The translations under genes were made by a program, and so were the position numbers. A stretch of DNA of 64,000 bases from Tritonibacter scottomollicae (GTDB lineage: Bacteria > Pseudomonadota > Alphaproteobacteria > Rhodobacterales > Rhodobacteraceae): positions 1-64,000 of the forward strand of contig NZ_PVUF01000019.1 in assembly GCF_003003215.1 (NCBI RefSeq). Reading direction: 5' to 3'. Every line of letters begins with the position of its first letter. Positions within the stretch are counted from its first letter, which is position 1. Shown piece by piece: positions 16,754 to 24,131 of the stretch. The notes beneath the pieces are model-generated. The model ran no database searches. It saw nothing but the letters and a program-made list of their open reading frames with translations, and was not told the origin of the DNA.

Positions 16754-17857
16754 ATGACCGAATTCCCGCTGACCGCCGCCCGCCTCGCTGCTCTGCGTGC
16801 CCGTATGGAGCTGACAGGCACCGATCTTGTTGCCCTTGGTCCGTCCAGCCATATGGCGTGGCTGTCTGGTGTGCATCCTCATGGCGATGAACGCCCGGTG
16901 ATGCTCTTGGTGAGCCAGTCTTATGCGGGCTTTTTGATGCCGGCGCTGAATGCCGCCGCCGCGCGCAAGGACACGGACCTGCCGTTCCATCCATGGCGCG
17001 ATGACGATGGCCCGGACGCCGCCCTGGCCGAGCTGCTCGAGGCTTGCGCTGCCACCCGCCCGAATCTGTCGGTGGTCTTGGATGAGACCATGCGCACCGA
17101 TTTCTCTCTGCGCCTGTTGGACGCACTGGACAACCCGCGTCGTCGTTTTGCCGATGACACCGTGAGCCTGTTGCGGGCCTCCAAGGACGACAGCGAATAC
17201 CACGCGATCAAAGCTGCTCATTTGACCAACGACAAGGCGGTCAAGGCTGCCTTTGCGGCGCTGCGTGAAGGTGTGACCGAGCGTGAAATCGTCGAGCTGA
17301 TCAAATCCGAGTACGCCGCTGCCGGTGCAACATTGGAGTTCTGTTCGATCTGTTTCGGCGCATCCGGTGCTTTCCCGCACCACACACCCGGTGACACCCC
17401 GCTGACCCGCAATTCCGCCGTGCTGATTGATACCGGCTGCCGTCTGGATGGCTACCCGTCCGACATGACCCGCTGCGGCTACTTTGGTACGCCTGAAGAG
17501 GGATACGAGGAGGTTTTTGCTGTTGTCGAGAAGGCCGTTCAGGCCGCACTCGCGGTGGCCAAGCCCGGTGTTGTGGCAAGCGATATCGACAAGGCCGCCC
17601 GCGATGTGATCACGGCTGCGGGCTATGGAGATCGTTTCCTGCATCGCACCGGCCATGGTCTCGGTATCGACATTCACGAACCGCCCTATATCGCCGCCAA
17701 TTCCGAGGTTGTGCTGGCCGAGGGCAATGTGTTCTCGATCGAGCCGGGCATCTACCTTGAGGGTAAGTTCGGCATCCGTCTGGAGGAGATCGTCATCCTG
17801 CGCGAAGACGGCGCGGAGATCTTTTCCGAAATGCCGCGAGATATGGTGCGTGTCTAA
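16754..17857 (+). CDS. M24-family metallopeptidase (Xaa-Pro dipeptidase/aminopeptidase type)
   Basis: A 367-residue cytoplasmic enzyme with a creatinase-like N-terminal domain (to about 125) and a pita-bread catalytic domain. All five dimetal ligands are visible: two Asp in VLIDTGCRLDGYPSDMTR, His in HRTGHGLGIDIHE, Glu in FSIEPGIY and Glu in GIRLEEIVIL. ATG at 16754 is preferred over the TTG immediately before it. It follows the solute-binding protein in one operon and presumably cleaves the imported peptide or amide. Family is firm; whether it is a true prolidase is not. Confidence 0.85.
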   Translation: MTEFPLTAARLAALRARMELTGTDLVALGPSSHMAWLSGVHPHGDERPVMLLVSQSYAGFLMPALNAAAARKDTDLPFHPWRDDDGPDAALAELLEACAATRPNLSVVLDETMRTDFSLRLLDALDNPRRRFADDTVSLLRASKDDSEYHAIKAAHLTNDKAVKAAFAALREGVTEREIVELIKSEYAAAGATLEFCSICFGASGAFPHHTPGDTPLTRNSAVLIDTGCRLDGYPSDMTRCGYFGTPEEGYEEVFAVVEKAVQAALAVAKPGVVASDIDKAARDVITAAGYGDRFLHRTGHGLGIDIHEPPYIAANSEVVLAEGNVFSIEPGIYLEGKFGIRLEEIVILREDGAEIFSEMPRDMVRV

Positions 17858-17900
17858 GGGCTAAATACCTTCTCGTCCGGTGGAGAGTGCGAATGAACGG

Positions 17901-17931
17901 GCGGCGCAGCTTAATGTTGCGCCGCTTTTTT
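17901..17931 (+). terminator. intrinsic terminator of the XRE-SBP-M24 operon
   Basis: Stem GCGGCGCA / TGCGCCGC with a 9-nt loop, followed by six T. It overlaps the last codons of the convergent racemase-family gene, whose C-terminus KKAAQH is encoded by the opposite strand of the hairpin. Confidence 0.8.
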
Positions 17932-18666
17932 GCCCAGAACGCCCGGCACAGCCAGATCCGCCACCGCAAGGCCCGCGAGGCCTGCCATATGCCAGCCGAG
18001 GACTTGATTGGAACTCAGCACCGGCAGGCCCAACTGTTCTTCGAGTGTTGGGATCACCTCAAGCGTTCGCAAATTGGTGCAGGAGAGGAAAACTGCATCC
18101 AGCGGAGCCTGTGACGCAAGCGCGGTGGCGGCTGCGCAGACCGATGCGGGCGCGATGCGGGCCACACGTGCCTCGATCTCCTCGCCAAATCCGATCATGT
18201 CCGGCACCGCGATCCCCGCAGTCTCGAAGGCCGCGCGGATTGGGGCGGCGACCGACGGGATATAGGGCGATACGATCCCGACGCGCGACAGGCCAAGCGC
18301 GCGGATGGCGGTCAACGCGGCGGTCAGCGGGTTGGTGACCGCCTCTGTGGTGACGCTGGCGGCGACCAGTGCTTGCACCCGAGCCGCGCCGATCAGCGTG
18401 GTGCCGGAGGTGCAGCCATAGGCAACCACGGAGAACCGCGCGGCGGGTGGCAGCAGCGCCGCGGCCTGCGGCAGGTCATCCGCCATTGCGGCGATCGTGT
18501 CCGGCGTCAGTTCGGCGCCTGAGGGCACGCGGGTCACATGCAGCCGTGCCTTATCGTGCGGGAACATGCGACGAAAATCCTCTTCGATGGTCTCATCCAC
18601 CTGCAGAGTGATCAGTCCGAGGCGGGGGCGGGTGTCTTCCGCGATCTCATATGGGAACTGTACCAT
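17911..18666 (-). CDS. Asp/Glu racemase superfamily enzyme (maleate isomerase/arylmalonate decarboxylase-like)
   Basis: A 251-residue enzyme with the two-cysteine active site of the superfamily: Cys in VVAYGCTSGTT near residue 83 and Cys in FLSCTNLRTLE near residue 197. Early residues DETIEEDFRRMFP match the arylmalonate decarboxylase/maleate isomerase/EutA branch. It is the last of three tightly coupled genes, starting on the stop of the M24 gene (TGATG). In ectoine-degradation loci a related protein, EutA, accompanies an M24-like hydrolase and a PLP dehydratase, which is similar to the arrangement here. The substrate is unknown; racemisation or isomerisation of an amino acid product is inferred. 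Confidence 0.8.
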   Translation of the reverse strand: MVQFPYEIAEDTRPRLGLITLQVDETIEEDFRRMFPHDKARLHVTRVPSGAELTPDTIAAMADDLPQAAALLPPAARFSVVAYGCTSGTTLIGAARVQALVAASVTTEAVTNPLTAALTAIRALGLSRVGIVSPYIPSVAAPIRAAFETAGIAVPDMIGFGEEIEARVARIAPASVCAAATALASQAPLDAVFLSCTNLRTLEVIPTLEEQLGLPVLSSNQVLGWHMAGLAGLAVADLAVPGVLGKKAAQH

Positions 18667-19829
18667 CAGGTGATCTCCGGCAGCTCGGCAGGGGCGCGGG
18701 GCGACAGCAGTTCGGCGCCACTCTCGCGCAGGACGATGTTTTCCTCATGCACCATGATGCAGCCCGGACGCAGGATCGCTCCGGGTTCCAGCGTCAGCAC
18801 CATGCCCGCGCGCAGCGGCGTGTTGTCCTTCGGGGTGAAGGAGGGCCATTCGGTCAGCGTCAGCCCCAACCCATGGCCCAACCGACCGCCACCGGGCGTG
18901 GCGCCGTGGCGCACAAGGGCCTCAGTCAGGATATGATGTGCGTCCCGCGCCAACATGCCGGGGCGCAACGCCCGCAGGCAATCCTCGGTGGCGGACCAGA
19001 GCGCGGCATGGGTGCGACGCGCCAGATCCGAGGCCGGTCCGATAGCATAGTTGCGGTCGAAATCGCAGAAATACCCCTCGCGCACTGCGCCGGTGTCGAG
19101 CATCAGCACATCGCCCTGAGTGAGGGCGCGGGCAGGCGCGGGCGAGATGACATCGCCATAGCCCTCGGGACCGGCGCCGCCTGCCAGATAGCTGACCCAA
19201 TCGGCCCCTTCGCTCAGTAATAGAGCCTGAAAATCGCGAAACACGGCGTCGAGTGGACGGCCAGCCCCCGCGATCTCCGGCACCCGGTCAAAGGCGCGCA
19301 CGGCGATGGCACAGGTGCTGCGGATCTTGTCGACCTCGGCCTCCGACTTGATCTCTCGGACCCGCTGCACGACCTCGGTGGCATCGGCAAACCGGCGGGG
19401 CGCAAGGCCATCGTGCAGGCGCTCATAGTCAGCCAGCGGCATCCTCAGGTGTGTCTCCAGCCCCATCGGCAGGCCGACGGAGCCGTGTTCGGGCACCAGT
19501 GTGGCCAGCGTGTCCCGCAGCAGGCCGACACCGTCATCCACAGGGTCAGGCGCGTCCCAGGTGCGGATCTGCGTAACCCATGTGCGTTGCATCAGCTCGG
19601 CGCCGATGGCGGGGATGACCGCAACCGGGACACCCGTCGCGGGCACCACGATGAACCACGGGCGGGCCGGGCTTTCCCAGAACCGGGTCAGGAAGCCGGT
19701 GACATAGAACACATCCGCAGGGCTGGTCAGCAGCAGCGCATCGTGACCTGCATGCCCCATGGCATCCTGCAGCGCCCGCACCCGCGCCTGATATTCGGAC
19801 GCGGGAAAGATCAGCGAGGTGTCAGGCAT
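18666..19829 (-). CDS. M24-family metallopeptidase, second copy
   Basis: A 387-residue creatinase/prolidase-fold enzyme. The metal ligands are all present: Asp in LMLDTGAV and Asp in YFCDFDRNY, His in GHGLGLTLTEWPS, Glu in TLEPGAI and Glu in VHEENIVL. The start is the ATG at 19829, which overlaps the upstream PLP gene by 8 bp (ATGCCTGA). Its length and N-terminus (FPASEYQARV) resemble DoeA/EutD ectoine hydrolase, but those proteins are thought to have lost the canonical metal site, so a metallopeptidase role fits better. It probably hydrolyses the same class of imported substrate as the M24 enzyme at 16754. Confidence 0.82.
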   Translation of the reverse strand: MPDTSLIFPASEYQARVRALQDAMGHAGHDALLLTSPADVFYVTGFLTRFWESPARPWFIVVPATGVPVAVIPAIGAELMQRTWVTQIRTWDAPDPVDDGVGLLRDTLATLVPEHGSVGLPMGLETHLRMPLADYERLHDGLAPRRFADATEVVQRVREIKSEAEVDKIRSTCAIAVRAFDRVPEIAGAGRPLDAVFRDFQALLLSEGADWVSYLAGGAGPEGYGDVISPAPARALTQGDVLMLDTGAVREGYFCDFDRNYAIGPASDLARRTHAALWSATEDCLRALRPGMLARDAHHILTEALVRHGATPGGGRLGHGLGLTLTEWPSFTPKDNTPLRAGMVLTLEPGAILRPGCIMVHEENIVLRESGAELLSPRAPAELPEIT

Positions 19830-20868
19830 CTTCCGGCCCTTCGCTGAGGATGGCAAGCACCCGGGCCTCAGGGGGCAGGTCCAAGCCCGCCAGCAAGGCG
19901 GCGATCCCGGCCGCGCCGGAGGGGGTGGTCGCCAGCCCATGGTCCGCAAGCGTGGTGACGGCGGTTGCTGCCTCCACTTCTGTGAGGGTGACAAACAGAT
20001 CCGCGTCGCGGGCGAGGCCTTGCAGCGCGATCATCGAGGGTGTCTTGCAATCCAACCGCCCCATGGCAGAGACGGGGCCAGCTGTGTCGACCACCGCACC
20101 GGCTCGGATGCTCTCCACCAGGGCTGGGGCGGCTTCGGGCTCCACCACGATGATCTGCGGTGCATCGCCCCAGGTCCGGCGGGCATGGGCGGCCACGGCG
20201 GCGGCCAGCCCCCCGACACCGGCTTGCAGCAGGATATGGGTCGGCGGCTGCGGGATTTGGGTCGCGGTCTCCTGCGCCAGTTGTAGGTACCCCTCCATCA
20301 CCAGATAGGGCAGGTCGACATAGCCGGGCCAGGAGCTGTCGGACAGCAGCGTCCAGCCGTTGACATCTGCCGCGATCTCCGCGCCAGCCATGCTGGCCTC
20401 GTAGTCGTGGCCCACGCGCACCACCTCGGCGCCTTTGGTCCGCAGTCGGGCGGCAAAGCTCTCGGGCACGGTTTCGGCCAGGTAGACCACCGCCCGCGCG
20501 CCGAACAGCGCCGCCCCGGCTGCCACCGACAGGCCATGGTTTCCGGCGCTGGCGGTGACGTAGGTCTGGCCGACAAGCGCTTGCTGCCAGGCGCTGTCCA
20601 CCACACGATCCGCCGCTGCCCTTGCAATGGCATGAGCCGCGCCGAGCGCCTTGAAGCTGCCCAGTCCCATGCGGTTGCGTTCATCCTTGAGGTAGACCTG
20701 CGCCACGCCACAACGGGCGGCCAGTTCCGGAAGATCCAGCAGCGCGGTCTCGGCATGCGCTGGGCACTGCCCCAGCAACTGCATCACCCCGGAGGCATCG
20801 CTGCAGGGAAATGGCGCGTCCAGATCGAGGCCCCGACCGCGGTGCGGATTGGCAAAGGTGACGGGCAT
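19822..20868 (-). CDS. PLP-dependent diaminopropionate ammonia-lyase-like enzyme
   Basis: A 348-residue fold-type II PLP enzyme. The Schiff-base lysine is Lys73 in GLGSFKALGAAHA; the motif order KDERNRMGLGSFKALG is typical of diaminopropionate ammonia-lyases rather than threonine dehydratases. Other landmarks are SAGNHGLSVA, the glycine-rich phosphate loop LLQAGVGGLAAAV and the C-terminal LSEGPEDA. It would eliminate ammonia from 2,3-diaminopropionate or a similar amino acid to give pyruvate. AGGAG lies 8 nt before the ATG. It begins a three-gene operon with an M24 peptidase and a racemase-family enzyme, and is divergent from an Lrp-type regulator. Confidence 0.78.
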   Translation of the reverse strand: MPVTFANPHRGRGLDLDAPFPCSDASGVMQLLGQCPAHAETALLDLPELAARCGVAQVYLKDERNRMGLGSFKALGAAHAIARAAADRVVDSAWQQALVGQTYVTASAGNHGLSVAAGAALFGARAVVYLAETVPESFAARLRTKGAEVVRVGHDYEASMAGAEIAADVNGWTLLSDSSWPGYVDLPYLVMEGYLQLAQETATQIPQPPTHILLQAGVGGLAAAVAAHARRTWGDAPQIIVVEPEAAPALVESIRAGAVVDTAGPVSAMGRLDCKTPSMIALQGLARDADLFVTLTEVEAATAVTTLADHGLATTPSGAAGIAALLAGLDLPPEARVLAILSEGPEDA

Positions 20869-21047
20869 GATGCGGGCTCCTGTCTTGATGATATTTGCCA
20901 GTCTATCGCGCCCGTGGTGGCGTATCCCGGAATTCTCGGCCTCCGTGGGGCCGATATTCGGCAAAAGTAGCAAGCTCTTGTCCGAAATTGGGCTTTGAGT
21001 GGCTCTCTGTCTTACGCAAGAGCCGAAATTCCGACATATCTTTTGAC

Positions 21048-21515
21048 ATGGACAGATTCGATGCGCTCATACTGGAAGCGATCCAGACCGATGCCCGGCT
21101 GACGGCGGAGGCGTTGTCACAGCGGGTGGGGTTGTCGCCCGATGCCTGCCGCAAGCGGCTGGCGCGGCTGCGAGCCTCCGATGTGGTGGAAACCGAAATC
21201 ACTGTGCTTGCGCCCGATAAGGTAGGGCGCGGGTTGCTGCTGATCGTCGAGGTGACGCTTCAGAACGAACGGATGGAGGATCTGGACCGGTTCAAGGCCC
21301 AGATGCGGGCCGCGCCGGAGGTCATGCAGTGCTACTACGTGACCGGCAACGCGGATTTTGTCCTGATAATCTCGGCCCGCGACATGGCGAATTACGATGA
21401 CTTCACCCGCCGTCAGTTCTTTGCAGAGGAGAACGTGCTGCGCTTTCGCACCAGCGCGGTGATGGACCGGGTGAAGACCGGGTTCTCAATGCCGGTGGTG
21501 CTTGACACGGGCTGA
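21048..21515 (+). CDS. Lrp/AsnC-family transcriptional regulator
   Basis: A 155-residue regulator with an AsnC-type helix-turn-helix (residues 4-60: ALILEAIQTDARLTAEALSQ, GLSPDACRKRLARL) and a RAM ligand-binding domain (VMQCYYVTGNADFVLIISARDM). The start is ATG 21048, at the canonical MDRFD-type N-terminus. It is divergent from the diaminopropionate-lyase operon with 179 bp between them, so it probably regulates that operon in response to the amino acid it degrades. Confidence 0.88.
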   Translation: MDRFDALILEAIQTDARLTAEALSQRVGLSPDACRKRLARLRASDVVETEITVLAPDKVGRGLLLIVEVTLQNERMEDLDRFKAQMRAAPEVMQCYYVTGNADFVLIISARDMANYDDFTRRQFFAEENVLRFRTSAVMDRVKTGFSMPVVLDTG

Positions 21516-21561
21516 TCGCGGTCGGAGAGATCATCTGACGCATCAGGATCTGATATGAAAA

Positions 21562-21589
21562 CGGGCCACATCCCGAAGGATATGGCCCG
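21562..21589. terminator. bidirectional hairpin between Lrp and the purine permease
   Basis: CGGGCCA-ATCC paired with GGAT-TGGCCCG around a CGAA tetraloop, between two convergent genes. The flank is A-rich on the left, giving a short T tract for leftward transcripts. Confidence 0.6.
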
Positions 21590-21621
21590 ACCCTTCACTA
21601 GGGTATGACGAACGGCTTTGA

Positions 21622-23205
21622 CTATTCGGCAGCCTGAGGGGACACCTCGTCGACCACGGCGTTGTTGTTCACCAGATCATCGTCCTTGTGGAACAGAGGG
21701 TAGATGAACAGGAACGCAGCTGCGATCAAATAGCCGCCGGAAACACCGCCGAGTTCGGGCCAGTGAAGGCTTGCGCCATGGATCACCCCGATCGACGCCA
21801 TAGCCGCCGCCGCCAGGGCAAAGCCGCCCGCGTTGCGGAAGTTGCCGTCGATGACGCTGGCGACGATCGCGCCCCAGATCAGGCCAGTCAGGATTGCTCC
21901 CTGTGACAGCGACAGATGACCGCTGAAATGCGCACCCTGTTGCAGCAGCGCGGCTGTCAGCGCGTCATCGCCCAGCTGCGGCACACCCGCGACACCAACC
22001 GCGCCGAGCGCACCGATGAGCGAGCCCCATTTCACCATCAGGAAGGCAGAGACATGCGGCATCATCGCGATGGTGACAGCCGCCATATGCTCGGTCTTGA
22101 CCGAATGGGCGGTATTGGTGATCAGGCTCAGCGCCACGAAGACCAGCACGGGTGCGGCAGCAGCCACCGGGATCAGGTTGTTGAGGAAGGCCAGCAGGCC
22201 GAATATCGCCGCCAGCGGGATCACCGTGCCAACCCCGATGATGTAACCCGCATGCGCGCCCATGCGCTTGTAGGCCGGATGGCCGATATAGGCGGTGGTC
22301 GGGAAGGGCGAACCGAAGACCGCACCGATCATGGTGCCCACCCCGTCAGTGATCTGGCAGGTGGCCACTGGGTAATGGTCGCCCGCACTTTCAGCGCTCT
22401 CGACGTTGTTCATGGTCTCGATAAAATTATAGATCTGCACCGGGACCAGCACCAGGAACAGCTCCGGGTTCACAAACAGATACTGGATGCCCGCGATCAG
22501 ATCCCCGAAGTAAGGGAGCGGCGGGTAGAACCCGATGCCCTCGACGCTGATGGTGGAGGTGCCAAGCGCCAGCGCCACTAGGGTGCCGACGATCAGCGCC
22601 AGCAGACCTGCAGGGATATTGTAGGGCAGGCGGAAGCGTCCCACGAGCCCCCAGAGGATAATGATCATCGAGGCAAAGCCGACGTAGGGGTTCTCGAACA
22701 CGGTGGCCAGCGGGACGGTGCCGATGAACACCAGCGCAATACCACACAGCGTGCCGAGCATGCCGGCGCGCGGTGTTACGCGTTTCAGCCAGGGGCCGAT
22801 GAGGGCGCCGAGGGCTGCGACGATGCCGCCCATGAAACCAGCCCCGATGCCCACCTGCCAGGCGATTAACGGATCATTGGTCGCCCAGTAGATCGGTCCG
22901 ATCACGCCAAACAGATAGACAAACATCACCGGCGTCGAAATGCCGTAGGGCAGGGCGGTCACGTCGCGCCCGTGCTGCGCCGCCGCGCGTTTCGCCAGCG
23001 CCACATAGACAATGATGCCGGCCAGGATCGCGACGCCTGCCCCGGGAACGATGCGCCCGTATACGATCTCGGCGGGCATCTGAAAGACGAACTGACAGAC
23101 GCCTGCCAGCACCATCAGGTTGACGAGATTGTCGGTGAACAGCGCCCAGAACGCGCTGAAATCGCTGCGATGAAACAGCGAGTAATTATAACTCCCATCC
23201 CTCAT
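21622..23205 (-). CDS. purine/xanthine-type permease (NCS2/AzgA-like family)
   Basis: A 527-residue membrane protein with about 12 to 14 hydrophobic segments. The N-terminal part (FTDNLVNLMVLAGVCQFVFQMP, TALPYGISTPVMF) and the central VGTMIGAVFGSPFPTTAYIGHPAYKRMGA segment match the nucleobase permease superfamily. It lies 67 bp downstream of xdhC in the same orientation, so purine (xanthine or hypoxanthine) uptake is the natural reading. The extended C-terminus after the last helix is acidic. The exact substrate is inferred from the neighbours. Confidence 0.8.
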   Translation of the reverse strand: MRDGSYNYSLFHRSDFSAFWALFTDNLVNLMVLAGVCQFVFQMPAEIVYGRIVPGAGVAILAGIIVYVALAKRAAAQHGRDVTALPYGISTPVMFVYLFGVIGPIYWATNDPLIAWQVGIGAGFMGGIVAALGALIGPWLKRVTPRAGMLGTLCGIALVFIGTVPLATVFENPYVGFASMIIILWGLVGRFRLPYNIPAGLLALIVGTLVALALGTSTISVEGIGFYPPLPYFGDLIAGIQYLFVNPELFLVLVPVQIYNFIETMNNVESAESAGDHYPVATCQITDGVGTMIGAVFGSPFPTTAYIGHPAYKRMGAHAGYIIGVGTVIPLAAIFGLLAFLNNLIPVAAAAPVLVFVALSLITNTAHSVKTEHMAAVTIAMMPHVSAFLMVKWGSLIGALGAVGVAGVPQLGDDALTAALLQQGAHFSGHLSLSQGAILTGLIWGAIVASVIDGNFRNAGGFALAAAAMASIGVIHGASLHWPELGGVSGGYLIAAAFLFIYPLFHKDDDLVNNNAVVDEVSPQAAE

Positions 23206-23272
23206 GGGGACCTCCCTTTTACAACCGGATGCACGGGCGGTACTCCTCCCTCCACGCGCATCCGGTGATGTG

Positions 23273-24127
23273 TCACTGCGCCGCGAGATGCGAGACAGCG
23301 TCCCCGAAGTCGGGGTGAAATGCGGCAGTTTCAGAGGTCAGCGCGGTGATCACTTCGGCCGCCACAAGGGCGGCGATCACAGCAGGCCGCTTGTCGCGGC
23401 TGCCGCCTGCCCCGATGGGGCAGATCAGGTCTGCAACAGAAAGCCCGTCGCAGTGTTCTTGTGTCCAGCTGGCGAATTTCGCCCGCTTGGTGGCAGAGCC
23501 GATCATCCCCACATAAGCCGCGTCGCCGCGTTGCAGCGCCGCCGAGGTCAGCAGGAAATCAAGCCCGTGGTCATGGGTCAGCACAATGAAGGCGCTGCCG
23601 GGGGCGGCGTTCATCACCTCGATCTCGGGGATCGCGCTGAGGCGACGCTCGACCAAAGCTTCGGATTGGTCCAGCTCGTCCTGTCGCTGGTCGATCAGCA
23701 CTGTGCGCAGCGGCAGATGCTGGAACAGATCCGCAAGCGCGCGGCCCACGTGGCCCGCGCCAAGGATATGGACCGCCGGACGCGCGGCGTCTTCGACCTG
23801 CGCGGCCTCGACTGCGGCGGATTTGTCAGAGGCGCTCATGCGGGTGATGGCAATCTCCACCCGCCCGCCGCAGCACTGGCCGATCTCCGGCCCCAAGGGT
23901 ACATCCATATGGTGCGACAGGTTGCCAGCGGCCAGCAACTCCCGCGCCGCCTCGATTGCGATATGTTCCAGCTGGCCGCCACCGATGGTGCCGAACAGGG
24001 CCTCGGCGCGCACGAACATCTCGGTGCCGGTGGCGCGGGGGGACGACCCCCGCACCCGCGTGAGCCGCAGGCTTGCCACCGGACCGGGGGCGTCGAGATA
24101 CTGTTTGAGTTTCTCTGCCTGCATCAT
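23273..24127 (-). CDS. xdhC: XdhC, molybdenum cofactor maturation factor for xanthine dehydrogenase
   Basis: A 284-residue XdhC/CoxI protein. It has the N-terminal XdhC domain (GSSPRATGTEMFV, IGGGQLEHIAIEAARELL) and a Rossmann-like C-terminal domain (VHILGAGHVGRALADLFQHLP, YVGMIGSATKRAKF). It binds and delivers sulfurated molybdenum cofactor to XdhB. It is 4 bp after xdhB in a single operon xdhA-xdhB-xdhC, followed by the permease. Confidence 0.94.
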   Translation of the reverse strand: MMQAEKLKQYLDAPGPVASLRLTRVRGSSPRATGTEMFVRAEALFGTIGGGQLEHIAIEAARELLAAGNLSHHMDVPLGPEIGQCCGGRVEIAITRMSASDKSAAVEAAQVEDAARPAVHILGAGHVGRALADLFQHLPLRTVLIDQRQDELDQSEALVERRLSAIPEIEVMNAAPGSAFIVLTHDHGLDFLLTSAALQRGDAAYVGMIGSATKRAKFASWTQEHCDGLSVADLICPIGAGGSRDKRPAVIAALVAAEVITALTSETAAFHPDFGDAVSHLAAQ

Positions 24128-24131
24128 GGGC

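Noticed and set aside
18666-19829. Assignment of the second M24 enzyme as ectoine hydrolase (DoeA/EutD)
   Set aside because: Length and N-terminus are similar, but all five metal ligands remain, the PLP partner is diaminopropionate-lyase-like, and no DoeB deacetylase or ectoine transporter gene is present.
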